Source of the DNA: Methanobacteriales archaeon HGW-Methanobacteriales-1
GTDB lineage: Archaea; Methanobacteriota; Methanobacteria; Methanobacteriales; Methanobacteriaceae
Reading direction: 5' to 3'
DNA: 64,000 bases
NCBI GenBank assembly: GCA_002839705.1
Contig: PGYO01000002.1
Location: forward strand, 186,001 to 250,000
Shown here: positions 1 through 9,032 of the stretch, one piece after another
Position numbering within the stretch: position 1 is the stretch's first letter
How the letters are laid out: the number at the start of each line of letters is the position of its first letter
Made by a program: the position numbers and the translations under genes
The notes under the pieces: generated by a model
What the model saw: the letters and a program-made list of their open reading frames with translations, nothing else
Databases searched by the model: none
Told to the model about the DNA's origin: nothing

Positions 1-9
1 TTTTTCCAT
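1..9 (-). CDS. 5' end of a gene leaving the window
   Basis: Only the first three codons (Met-Glu-Lys) would lie in the window, reading leftwards from an ATG at 9-7. The support is a well-placed ribosome binding site, GAGGGA on the minus strand (14-19), four bases before the ATG. Nothing can be said about the product, and the call could be a chance match. Confidence 0.25.
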
Positions 10-286
10 GTTGTCCCTCTGATTTGTGTTATTAAATTGAATTTGATTATTTAGTTATTATGTTTTAAGAGTATATATTTTTAAAAAATTTATTTACTCG
101 TAATAATCTGTTTATTTAGATAGATTTTTTTAGATAATATTATATTTTTAAAGAACACTCAGGTGAACAGTCAAGGAACCACTAATAAAAAAATGGCTGC
201 TAATAGTGAATAAAGTAAAAAAATACTTAAAAATAAGGATATTAATTTCTAATTTTTTTTAGTATAAAAAATTAAAATATGAATTT

Positions 287-730
287 TTATTTACTATAAA
301 CTTTAACGATATAAGGAATCCAATTAGTAGTATATGTTTTTGCGTAAGCTTTTCCATAATGACAATAGGAAGTTCTGGTTTTATATTTGTTAGTATATTT
401 ATACCCATTCCAATATCTGTATTTTACTACTGCTTTAAAGTCCACATATATTGTTTTTTTATGAGCTACTCTCAATGTTGAGTATTTTTTAACTTTTTTA
501 CCTTTTTTATACATATATATTTCAGCACTTGCTTGATATTTTCCTTTTTGCCCAGATCTCCATTCTTTTTTATAGCCTGTTATGTCATAACCAGCCATAT
601 AAGTATCGTGTTTTAATTTGAAAGATCCTTCATATTTATTATATCCGTTTGATGCTGAAACTGGGCTTAATGCTAAACCTGAAACAAAGATTATCAATCC
701 TATTATTATTAAAATGTTTCTTGTTTTCAT
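287..730 (-). CDS. Small secreted Tyr/Lys-rich protein
   Basis: The 147-residue product starts with a clear signal peptide (lysine/arginine at 2-4, hydrophobic core to about residue 22, probable cleavage after SPVSA near 26). The mature part of about 120 residues is basic, very rich in tyrosine and lysine, has one cysteine and no further membrane segment, so it is probably exported to the cell surface or wall. No clear Shine-Dalgarno precedes the ATG; a TATA-like AT stretch lies about 20-30 bases upstream, which would suit a short leader. I do not recognise a family. It is divergent from the nuclease gene at 1279. Confidence 0.6.
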   Translation of the reverse strand: MKTRNILIIIGLIIFVSGLALSPVSASNGYNKYEGSFKLKHDTYMAGYDITGYKKEWRSGQKGKYQASAEIYMYKKGKKVKKYSTLRVAHKKTIYVDFKAVVKYRYWNGYKYTNKYKTRTSYCHYGKAYAKTYTTNWIPYIVKVYSK

Positions 731-1278
731 GGTTAATATTATTAAGGCATATATTATTTATATTTGTATTAATTTATAGTATTAAAAATATGAAATAATA
801 TCTTTTTTAGATATAATAGTTTAATGGATAACCTCTGTAATGAATAGAATTTTAATATTGGAATAAATAAAAATTTAGTCCTTGTTTTAATGGCTAATTA
901 AGATAAAAAATTTAGAAGGCAGTTATAGTAAATTGGCAGTAATATGTCAGTATTGTGTCGATTTATTGAGATTCTTGCGCTTTCTTCCATTATTTGATAT
1001 TATTTTCATGAGCGTTTCATTCAATAACATTCAGGTTTCGTACACTTTTCATCAGTTTTATTGAAAAATTTGTAAGGAAGTAACTTCCAGATTTCTTACT
1101 GCTTATTCTATTCAAGAGATTTAAACTACCTATTTTTTTCTAAACCCAGGTTTTTAGAGTTTTTAGAAGCATAAAAAAAGAAATTTTTTAGAAAATATTG
1201 TATTTTTAATTCTATTACAATAGCAAATAATAATAATACCAGAATAAATACTATATAAAAAGTGTTTGGGGGACAGCC
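731..1278. other. Intergenic region between divergent genes
   Basis: This 548-base AT-rich spacer separates a leftward and a rightward gene. I see no convincing small gene, RNA gene or long repeat in it. It should hold the promoters of both neighbours; the sequence GGGGGAC at about 1267-1274 is the ribosome binding site of the gene at 1279. Confidence 0.4.
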
Positions 1279-3159
1279 ATGATAACATTTACAAATATTG
1301 ATTTAGAAAAAAAAGAACCAATTCGTAGAGGTAAATCGATATATATTTTAGATAATGAGGAATATTTCGCTGAAGAAGTAGCTATTAAATTTTACGAAGA
1401 TTTGGGTTATCATGCTATTTGGGCTGAAAATGATTACTGGTGGGAGATTATGGCATTGTTATTTTGGGAGATAATATTTGCCAGAATCCCCGGTGCTGTT
1501 ACTGAAATATATAATGGAATTGAAATAGAAGTTGATCCGAATGACAAAACATTTGATCAGAAGTATAATTTCATGTTAGAAATAAGTGGAATGCCTAATG
1601 ACTTTTTTACACCAGAGTTTTATCAAAGACGAAAAAATCTGATAGATAATAGGATAATGGAATTAAAAAATGGTGATTTAGAAAAAACTATTTCAGAATC
1701 TTTTAAAAGAAATTATGGGAAGACCTGCAGGCCTATTGAAAGATGGGACAAATTTTCTCTTGAGCAATTGTTAATTCCTATCAATAAAATTAGTAACGAA
1801 CTCTGTTTAAAAATACTTGAAAGATTACTTTATAATTTCAGCTATAATCGTTCTGGATTACCTGATTTGATTGTTTATAATGGTAATGAATTGTTTTTTT
1901 CTGAAGTAAAAAGTGATAATGATCGTGTTTCTGAAAAACAACGTGAATGGCATAGCTTTTTGTCAGATGAACTTAAATTAAGGGTTGAATTATTCCTTAT
2001 AAATCACTCTGATAATAAAATTAAAAGGTTAAAATCTTCCTATGAAAATGCTTCTAAGATTGTAAAAGTTTCTTTTGGGTTTTCTACTTCAAAAAATAGG
2101 GAAAAAGCCATTGAATTTATAAAAGATCAAGATTCATTTGCTAAAAAAGGAAAAGGCAAAGACCAAGTGTTTAGTGCAAAATTCTCCATAGGTGATATTG
2201 ACAACATTTATAAAATTCTTGATTTAACTAGTCGTTGGAAGTCCCAAAAAATTGAAATTGGCAAAGAAATTATTTCTTCTACAGAATTAAGAAATTCATT
2301 GTGGTGTTATAGGCAGAAAACAGAAAATGGGGCCTCCTTAGATTATTGTAGGCAAAATGAATATGATAAAACCCATAATACTTTCGGATGTAAACAAATT
2401 TATTTTAATGAAGTTGAAAATAATCAATGGCTAATTTCTGATGATGAATTTGGTTATGTGGATACTAATGCTGGTGAATGGATTTTTAATAAAGATAAAA
2501 TTCTTGAAACAGTAGAAGAACAGTTAAATCGTTTGAAATATTGTCCATTATTCAACGAAAGAAAGATTCGCAACTTAATTAAAAAAATTCCTGATAAAAT
2601 TAATCCAAAAGAAGAGGAATATTGGGCTTTTATTGCTAATAATTATGAATTATGGTTTTTTCATGAAAATAAATGGATTAGTAATTATGGTAATACAAAA
2701 TTTCCAGGATATAGTTCTATAATTGGTGTTAAAGAGGACTTTAAAGAAAGGTCAAATATCGTTCGAAAACTCCGAACTAAAAATTTGAATACTGTTACTC
2801 TATCTGAATTGCCTGTAGATTCACAAAATGAAATTATGGAGAATTTAACAAAAGATATGTCTTCAAAGGCAAATAAATCTTCTAGGTCCACTCAGAAACC
2901 TTCAATATCTGCTAAATCTGGGAAAGAGAAAAAATCAGGATGTTTTATCGCTACGGCTGTTTATGGAAGTCATTCTAATGAGGTAGTGGTTCTTAAGTCA
3001 TTTAGAGATAATACTTTAAAAAATTATTTTTTAGGAAGATTATTTATCCATTTCTATTACAATATAAGTCCTTATTTTGTTAAAACCATTGAAAGCCACC
3101 ATTTCATATCAATGTTTCTAAGAAGAATTTTAGATAAGCTAATCAAGAAGATCAATTAA
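1279..3159 (+). CDS. VRR-NUC nuclease domain protein with CFI-box C-terminus
   Basis: The 626-residue product carries a VRR-NUC type PD-(D/E)xK nuclease module at about residues 180-245: RSGLPDLIVY, then FFSEVKSDND, then EKQREW, giving the expected Asp, Glu-x-Lys and downstream Gln/Trp residues. The N-terminal 170 residues are Trp- and Glu-rich and not recognised. A Lys/Ser-rich linker (about 525-550) leads to a C-terminal module beginning GCFIATAVYGS, the 'CFI-box' found at the ends of varied prokaryotic proteins; it ends in a hydrophobic/basic tail. VRR-NUC proteins act in DNA repair and in mobile or defence contexts; the accessory neighbourhood here favours the latter. GGGGGAC before the ATG supports the start. 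Confidence 0.75.
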   Translation: MITFTNIDLEKKEPIRRGKSIYILDNEEYFAEEVAIKFYEDLGYHAIWAENDYWWEIMALLFWEIIFARIPGAVTEIYNGIEIEVDPNDKTFDQKYNFMLEISGMPNDFFTPEFYQRRKNLIDNRIMELKNGDLEKTISESFKRNYGKTCRPIERWDKFSLEQLLIPINKISNELCLKILERLLYNFSYNRSGLPDLIVYNGNELFFSEVKSDNDRVSEKQREWHSFLSDELKLRVELFLINHSDNKIKRLKSSYENASKIVKVSFGFSTSKNREKAIEFIKDQDSFAKKGKGKDQVFSAKFSIGDIDNIYKILDLTSRWKSQKIEIGKEIISSTELRNSLWCYRQKTENGASLDYCRQNEYDKTHNTFGCKQIYFNEVENNQWLISDDEFGYVDTNAGEWIFNKDKILETVEEQLNRLKYCPLFNERKIRNLIKKIPDKINPKEEEYWAFIANNYELWFFHENKWISNYGNTKFPGYSSIIGVKEDFKERSNIVRKLRTKNLNTVTLSELPVDSQNEIMENLTKDMSSKANKSSRSTQKPSISAKSGKEKKSGCFIATAVYGSHSNEVVVLKSFRDNTLKNYFLGRLFIHFYYNISPYFVKTIESHHFISMFLRRILDKLIKKIN

Positions 3160-3533
3160 TTATGATAACCGTTGTAACTAATTGTAACCGAAGCAATTAT
3201 CAAAGGCATATTATCAGTACACTCATTATTCAGTAATTGATAAATGTTACTGCTCAAAAATTCAATCTTAGTTTTTTCATAATATTACTCTTCTAATAAT
3301 AATAATAATAATAAACTTATCTTTTTACAATTAAATTAATAATTTAAAATAACTATTTTTTGTTTTATGGCCCCATTCTTGGTTTATGACTTTTATTTTC
3401 ATTAATTTATTATTAATAATTTATTTTCTAAACTTTACAAACCCGTTTTATACATTAACGTAACATTTAAGGTGTCTGAAAAGTATGATATATTAATAAT
3501 AACGAGTAATATGAATTATGAGGAGGTATTAGA
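3160..3533. other. Intergenic region with AAT microsatellite
   Basis: The 374-base spacer has no gene that I can support. It contains an AAT trinucleotide run at about 3294-3313 and a promoter-like AT-rich stretch before the next gene. The strong ribosome binding site AGGAGGT at 3520-3526 belongs to the gene at 3534. Confidence 0.4.
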
Positions 3534-3905
3534 TTGGTAACCATAAAGTGTGTGAATTGTGGGAATGAATATCAATTAAAAAAGGGAAAGATCCCATCCG
3601 ACCTTCAATGTGAATGTGGGGGGAAATTAAAAGTCAATATTGTTCCAAAGAATTATCATACTAATACGGATCATAATCAAACAAAAACCCAAAAATCCTA
3701 TAAAACAAACTTAAAACCATGTAAAACTTGTGGGAGAGAAATAAGCACTAATGCTAGAAAATGTCCACATTGTGGAGAAAGAAATCCAACAACTCCTTAT
3801 TTTAAAGATATGAATACTGGCGAAAAAGGTGTTGAAGTTATTGTTACTATAGTTGTAATCATAATAGCCATAATAATATCTATATTCATCTTGTTGCTTT
3901 GTTAA
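3534..3905 (+). CDS. Double zinc-ribbon protein with C-terminal membrane anchor
   Basis: The 123-residue product has two zinc-ribbon modules: CVNCGNEY with CECGGK in residues 5-32, and CKTCGRE with CPHCGERN around residues 62-83, so eight metal-binding cysteines in all. Residues about 98-122 form one long hydrophobic helix ending LLLC, so the ribbons probably face the cytoplasm on a membrane anchor. The start is TTG, chosen because AGGAGGT lies seven bases upstream and no ATG fits. Such zinc-ribbon anchors are common in archaea and their function is not known. The membrane protein at 3974 follows after 68 bases. Confidence 0.7.
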   Translation: MVTIKCVNCGNEYQLKKGKIPSDLQCECGGKLKVNIVPKNYHTNTDHNQTKTQKSYKTNLKPCKTCGREISTNARKCPHCGERNPTTPYFKDMNTGEKGVEVIVTIVVIIIAIIISIFILLLC

Positions 3906-3973
3906 AGTAAATTAATCTAATTTATGATGAGAAAGAAATTATCTAAGAATCTTCAAAGAAAAGAAGTGGATTA

Positions 3974-4351
3974 ATGTTGAATATAACACATAAGCAGTAT
4001 AGAATTGAAAATTTTTCAATTTTTATAACTTGTATAATATTATATGGTTTTAATACATTAATCTTTTCTAATATAAATGTTTATAAATTAAACTATTTTT
4101 TCTCTTCTTATTTTAATGATTTATTAGCTCCGCTTTTACTTTTTTCTTATATTAACTTGCTTCTATCATTAATCGATAAAAAAATATATTCTCTTAAATA
4201 TTTAATTCTAATTATCGTATTATGTTCTTTTGTATGGGAATATCTGGCTATTTTTCTCAAACCTACTAGTGTTCCAGACCCTATCGACATAATATTTTAT
4301 TTTTTAGGAACTTTATTATATTGGATAATTTATAAAAAATGGATAGACTGA
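3974..4351 (+). CDS. Small multi-spanning membrane protein
   Basis: The 125-residue protein has about four hydrophobic helices (roughly residues 14-32, 42-64, 73-92, 103-120) with short charged loops, and a conserved-looking VPDPIDIIFYFLGTLLYW segment before the last helix that resembles small integral membrane proteins of unknown function. I do not recognise the family with confidence. It lies 68 bases downstream of the zinc-ribbon anchor gene in the same direction, so the two may be cotranscribed. Confidence 0.55.
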   Translation: MLNITHKQYRIENFSIFITCIILYGFNTLIFSNINVYKLNYFFSSYFNDLLAPLLLFSYINLLLSLIDKKIYSLKYLILIIVLCSFVWEYLAIFLKPTSVPDPIDIIFYFLGTLLYWIIYKKWID

Positions 4352-4672
4352 AAAAGCAACACCTAATTCTCTTCCTTTTGCAGTTGATTTTTAAATTTAG
4401 TAGTTAGAAAATATCATTATGAATTTAACATCTTAATTATGCTGTTGAAAACAAAAATTGATTATCAGATATAAGAAGCTTAAAATTATCATATAATCTC
4501 TAATCGAGGAATTATGAATTATTTTTAAAGCAATTGTTAAAAATAATTATCATAAATTATATATTATATTCAACTTAACACATTTAACATGTATTCTTAT
4601 AGTAATAATACTGCAACATTTTCCTGAATTTCAAATAGAATGGGTATAAAAGAAGAATATCCTAAATAACCC
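4352..4672. other. Intergenic region with promoter of the HsdR fragment
   Basis: This 321-base spacer shows no supported gene. A TATA box (TATAAA at 4645-4650) lies about 26 bases before the GTG at 4673, the spacing expected for a leaderless transcript of the next gene. Confidence 0.4.
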
Positions 4673-5056
4673 GTGGTATGTATGAAACCTGAAGAAAAGG
4701 CAAGGGAAAAAATAGATAAGCTATTAGAAGCTGCTGGATGGGTCATTCAAGACTTTGAGGACCTTAATTTAGGTACTTCCTTAGGGGTTATTATTAGGGA
4801 ATTCCAAATGAAAACCGGCCCGGTTGACTATTTACTTTTTGTTAATAGAAAAGCAGTTGGTGTAATTGAAGCCAAACCAGAAGGAACTACATTAACTGGT
4901 GTGGATACTCAATCAGACAAATACATCAGTGGAATGCCGGAACAAATTCCACATATAGAACCATTGCTTTTTGCCTATGAAACTACAGGCACGGAAACTC
5001 TTTTCAGAGATTTAAGAGATCCAGATTATCGTTCTCGTAATGTTGGAGAATCTTGA
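4673..5056 (+). CDS. hsdR: Truncated type I restriction HsdR N-terminal nuclease domain
   Basis: The product (127 residues from GTG 4673; ATG at 4682 is an alternative) matches the N-terminal domain of EcoR124-type HsdR subunits. The PD-(D/E)xK core is visible: GPVDYLLFV followed by GVIEAKPEG. Full HsdR proteins run near 1000 residues with SF2 helicase domains; here the reading frame stops soon after DPDYRSRNV, exactly where intact homologues continue. No hsdM or hsdS is present. It is therefore either a remnant of a lost type I system or a stand-alone nuclease fragment. A TATA box 26 bases upstream and no Shine-Dalgarno suggest leaderless translation. It lies 56 bases before the SIR2 gene. 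Confidence 0.75.
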   Translation: MVCMKPEEKAREKIDKLLEAAGWVIQDFEDLNLGTSLGVIIREFQMKTGPVDYLLFVNRKAVGVIEAKPEGTTLTGVDTQSDKYISGMPEQIPHIEPLLFAYETTGTETLFRDLRDPDYRSRNVGES

Positions 5057-5112
5057 GGCAGGTCTGGAGTAGTTCAGTGGGATTTACCATGAATTGGAAA
5101 AGTAGGGATAAT

Positions 5113-6090
5113 ATGATTGATAGGATTGATCCAGTACCTAAAATTGAAGATGAAATAATTGAAGCCATAAATAATAAAAAGTTAGCCATTTTCATAGGAG
5201 CGGGCGTATCTAGATTAGTAGGATGTGATAGCTGGGCTCAACTTGCAAATAACTTAATTAATACATGTTTTTTAACAAAAAAACCGAATGGCAAATCTTT
5301 AATTAATTACGCAGAAAAAGAAAGACTTTCGACTGATGGTGATCTGAAAAAGGTAATTACTATATGTCATGGTATTTTAGAAGAAAATAATGACGAAAAA
5401 TTATTTTTTAACCAATTGGAAAAATCTTTAAAAAAAGATGAGGAAATCAAACCACCTAACATTTACACTGAATTATATCAAATGCTTGAAGATGATCTTG
5501 GTGATATTTCTGGTACTTATATAACTACTAATGCTGATGAACATTTCACTAGTTTATTCAAAAATTTTAGAGAAATAGTATTTGATCCTGACAAATTCGA
5601 AACATCAGAAATTGGTGAGAAAAAACTTTACCATGCTCATGGCATCATATCTCACAGAAAAACTTTAGTTTTTACTGTAAATCAATACATAAATCGTTAT
5701 AATCATGAAAAGTTTGGAGAAGTCATGAGGGAAATATTTGATAAATATGTGATTTTATTTATTGGATATGGATTAGATGAGTTTGAACTAATTGATTTTT
5801 TAATTACAAAATTGGGTTTAAGTAAAAATAACCCTGATAGAGTAGTCCTTAAAAATTTTATTCTTAAACCTTATTATACTCATGAAAAGAATATTCTGAA
5901 GTTCGATCAATTATACTATAAAAAAATAGGGATTTCTGTTTTAGGTTATCAAATTGATAATAAAGGATACGAACAGCTTTATAATGTTATAAAAGAGTGG
6001 AATGAAGAATTAATTAATATTAAATCTAGATCTTATGATTCATTTAAAGACCTGAAGGATGTGATTAAGGATCATGAAAAACTTAGCTGA
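5113..6090 (+). CDS. SIR2-domain NADase-like protein (candidate defence effector)
   Basis: The 325-residue protein is a SIR2-like (SIR2_2) domain. Visible motifs are IFIGAGVSR for NAD binding (residues ~29-37), TTNAD with the conserved Asn/Asp, LYHAHGII with the likely catalytic His, and FIGYGLDEFELIDFL. SIR2 domains of this type act as NAD-depleting effectors in several anti-phage systems (Thoeris ThsA, DSR, SIR2-HerA, prokaryotic Argonaute partners). The start at ATG 5113 is chosen for TAGGGA five bases upstream; in-frame ATG 5089 and TTG 5053 lie further upstream without a good site. Its end overlaps the next gene by 17 bases, implying translational coupling and a joint role. Confidence 0.75.
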   Translation: MIDRIDPVPKIEDEIIEAINNKKLAIFIGAGVSRLVGCDSWAQLANNLINTCFLTKKPNGKSLINYAEKERLSTDGDLKKVITICHGILEENNDEKLFFNQLEKSLKKDEEIKPPNIYTELYQMLEDDLGDISGTYITTNADEHFTSLFKNFREIVFDPDKFETSEIGEKKLYHAHGIISHRKTLVFTVNQYINRYNHEKFGEVMREIFDKYVILFIGYGLDEFELIDFLITKLGLSKNNPDRVVLKNFILKPYYTHEKNILKFDQLYYKKIGISVLGYQIDNKGYEQLYNVIKEWNEELINIKSRSYDSFKDLKDVIKDHEKLS

Positions 6091-8773
6091 AAAAAGGAAG
6101 GAAATATTAAGGAAAATAAACTTCAATGAGCCTTTAAAAAAACAATTTTTCTTAGAACTTTCAAAAACATCTAATCCTTTTCCTTGGTTTGAAGATTTGA
6201 TTAATGAAGGTTATTTTGATCCAGAAAATTACCCTACTGCTCAGGAAGTTCCTGAAAAAGAGGGTTTTTATCGTATGCCTTTTTGGGAACCTCTAGGTTA
6301 TCTTGAAAATGTAGCAAAAGTTAACTATCAAAATTTTGATAAGGATATAACAAAATCATTAGTCAAAGTAATAGATGATTTTATCAATTATGATGCTGGT
6401 GAAAGGAACTTTAGAACAGATTATGCCTTTTTTAATATCATTTTTTTACTTCCAAAGAATGAAATTAAGATGGAATATATTGATTTAGTGGAAAAAAACC
6501 TTAAATCTAATTGGAATTCTACTTTAATTCAATCAGAACTTTCTAAGGATCCTATAATGAAATTAATTGATTATAAAAGAAAAGATTTACTTTTAAGATT
6601 ATTAGGCATAATATTGGATTTTAAAAAAGAGTCTAATAAATATTCGGATGAATTTGTTTCTATAATGGATGAATTCTGGCTAGAAAAAATTTTAAAAAAT
6701 CATAAACTTGGAATAGCTGAATTTTGTGCTTTAGAAGCATACTATGTAGCTGAAGACAAAATGTTGGAAATTTTAAATGAAGATGAATATCAATTTTTAA
6801 TTTCTGCTATAGAAGATAATCCTCAAACAATCTATCAGGGGGATTATGATGATCAAATGGTGTATTTTGTCAGAGATATGATTGAATATTCATATTCTGA
6901 TGAAATTAAGGATATAGTTAAAAATTTAATTAATTCTAAATTTTCAATATTTAGAAAAATTGCTATTCATACAATTAATCATTATTATGATGAATTAAAT
7001 GATTTATTTTGGAAGGGGAATGGTAATCCATTGAATGATTATCCTTTAAAATATGAGTTATATCACTTGTTTGAAGCGAATTATCGTAAATTTGATAAGG
7101 ATACTGAAAAAGTAAATTTGATAGTAGATTGGATAAATAACAAAGATTATATTCTTAAATTAGAAAATGAAGAAGAAATCGCTTGTGAAAAATTAAAATG
7201 GCTGTATGCGCTCAAAAAATCAAAAAATAAGGAGATTAAATCATTAATAGGAGGTTATGAAAAAATTTGCACTGAAAAAATTCATCATCCGGATTCTGAT
7301 ATTTGGATTGAAGGACCTATTGAGATTGGCCCAAAGAAATCTGATATGTTATGTAAAAAATCTAATCAGGAACTCGCTGATTATTTAAATGATTCGGATA
7401 CTTTACAGTCAGTATTTGATAAATCAGAAATTGAAGAATCCTTCATTAAATGTGTTTCGGATAACCCTGAAAAATTTGCTACTGATATTGATCATTTTTT
7501 AAATGTATCTCGGAAAAATCAATATCATTTAATCTATGGTTTAGTTAATGCTCTCAGGTCAGAAAGAATATTCAAATCTCAGGAAATATTTGGTTTTATC
7601 AAGAAGATTGTGGATGATGTTAATTTTTGGACAGAAGATTATACAAATAAGAATAATTATAAAAACTGGATAGTTTCTGCGATTGCTGAATTTATTGAAA
7701 CTGGCACACAAGATGATAAATATGCCTTTGAGAATGATTTACTTCCTGAGGCCGAAAAAATACTTCTAATACTATTAAGAAATACAAAGGCTGAACTTCA
7801 GGATATGCATGATTTGGTAACGTCTGTTCTAAATTCTACTTTTGGGAAAATATATTCCGCAATGATTGTTTATTCTCTTAAATCTTTTAGAGAAACCAAA
7901 CGATTTCCCGATTCAATTAAATCGGAATTAGAGAAATGCCTTGAAAATCCCAGTAGAGAACTTTCAGTCACACTAGGAAGATTTTTACCTAATTTATGTG
8001 TTTTGGATAAGGATTGGACTAAAAATAATATTGAATTGATGTTTCCTAAAGAAAAAGAATCTTGGAAACCAGCATTTACAGGATATCTTTTCTATTCTTC
8101 TGTAATTTACACTAACATTTATAACATGTTTAAAGAGGGAGGACATTACGATAAAGCGATAAAAACTGAATTTGAAGATCGACAAGTTATTCAAAGATTA
8201 ATTCAGCATGTTTGCACATTTTACTTAAATGGTGAAGAAAAATTAGATGATCCTGATAGTTTAATTTCGAAATTAATTGATAATGAGAATCCTCAACAAA
8301 TATCTTTTATAATAAACTTTATCCTAGCTAAAAGAAACTCCATTGATGTTATTCAAGTGAAACTTCTATGGGAAAGAATTTTTAATACTTTTACAGATAA
8401 TCAAGAGATTTTAAATTGTGAAATTATTGCTAAATTATACAGATGGATTGAATTAGTTGAAGAAATTGATGGTGACGTATTAAACTGGCTTATTGCCGCG
8501 GCGGATTGTATGGAATCAGATACTTCAATGTCAATTTTTATTAAAAACTTGGCTGACCATGTCGAAAAATCTCCAAAAGAAGTTGCTGAAATATATTTAA
8601 AATTATTGCCTAAAACTCCAGAATACATGCCTGAAGACATAATAATGATTGTGGATACTTTATTTCAAAAAGAAGAGATTAAAATTGCTAATCATATCTG
8701 TAATGAATATAGAATTAAAGGGTTCGATTTTTTAATGGAAACTCATGAGAAAAATAATCCATCTAATCAGTAG
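6074..8773 (+). CDS. Large SIR2-partner protein, probably helical-repeat
   Basis: The 899-residue protein has no signal peptide, no Walker motif and no membrane segment. It looks almost wholly alpha-helical, rich in Leu/Ile/Glu/Lys/Asn with repeated short amphipathic helices, so a HEAT/ARM-like solenoid is likely. An aromatic N-terminal segment, NPFPWFEDLINEGYFDPEN at about residues 33-51, and EPLGYLENV shortly after resemble segments I associate with big proteins of SIR2-containing defence loci, but I cannot verify that here. The start codon lies inside the SIR2 gene, so the two are coupled. By analogy with DSR proteins, where a SIR2 domain is fused to a large helical region, this may be the sensor of a split system. 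Confidence 0.6.
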   Translation: MKNLAEKRKEILRKINFNEPLKKQFFLELSKTSNPFPWFEDLINEGYFDPENYPTAQEVPEKEGFYRMPFWEPLGYLENVAKVNYQNFDKDITKSLVKVIDDFINYDAGERNFRTDYAFFNIIFLLPKNEIKMEYIDLVEKNLKSNWNSTLIQSELSKDPIMKLIDYKRKDLLLRLLGIILDFKKESNKYSDEFVSIMDEFWLEKILKNHKLGIAEFCALEAYYVAEDKMLEILNEDEYQFLISAIEDNPQTIYQGDYDDQMVYFVRDMIEYSYSDEIKDIVKNLINSKFSIFRKIAIHTINHYYDELNDLFWKGNGNPLNDYPLKYELYHLFEANYRKFDKDTEKVNLIVDWINNKDYILKLENEEEIACEKLKWLYALKKSKNKEIKSLIGGYEKICTEKIHHPDSDIWIEGPIEIGPKKSDMLCKKSNQELADYLNDSDTLQSVFDKSEIEESFIKCVSDNPEKFATDIDHFLNVSRKNQYHLIYGLVNALRSERIFKSQEIFGFIKKIVDDVNFWTEDYTNKNNYKNWIVSAIAEFIETGTQDDKYAFENDLLPEAEKILLILLRNTKAELQDMHDLVTSVLNSTFGKIYSAMIVYSLKSFRETKRFPDSIKSELEKCLENPSRELSVTLGRFLPNLCVLDKDWTKNNIELMFPKEKESWKPAFTGYLFYSSVIYTNIYNMFKEGGHYDKAIKTEFEDRQVIQRLIQHVCTFYLNGEEKLDDPDSLISKLIDNENPQQISFIINFILAKRNSIDVIQVKLLWERIFNTFTDNQEILNCEIIAKLYRWIELVEEIDGDVLNWLIAAADCMESDTSMSIFIKNLADHVEKSPKEVAEIYLKLLPKTPEYMPEDIIMIVDTLFQKEEIKIANHICNEYRIKGFDFLMETHEKNNPSNQ

Positions 8774-9032
8774 TTAAAAGAGCGGAATATACTTATTTTC
8801 CATGTGAATTATGATGTGCTAGTATAATTTGAAAATCCTACCTTTGATAATTTCATGGAACATTATTCTTATCTGGAAGATTTATTTGCTAATACATTCT
8901 TTATATCTTGAAAATTTTTTGATATTTATTTTATTATGAAGTGTTATAATCCAATCTAGTTTAGGGATAAAACACATTAATGTTTGAATATAATAATAAA
9001 ATAAAAATTGTTATATCAACAAAGGAGAAAAA

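Noticed and set aside
150-215. Short frame ending NKKMAANSE as a gene remnant
   Set aside because: Too short and with no upstream coding signal to separate it from chance.
3294-3313. AAT run as a CRISPR or regulatory repeat
   Set aside because: It is a simple trinucleotide run in AT-rich DNA without spacers or partners.
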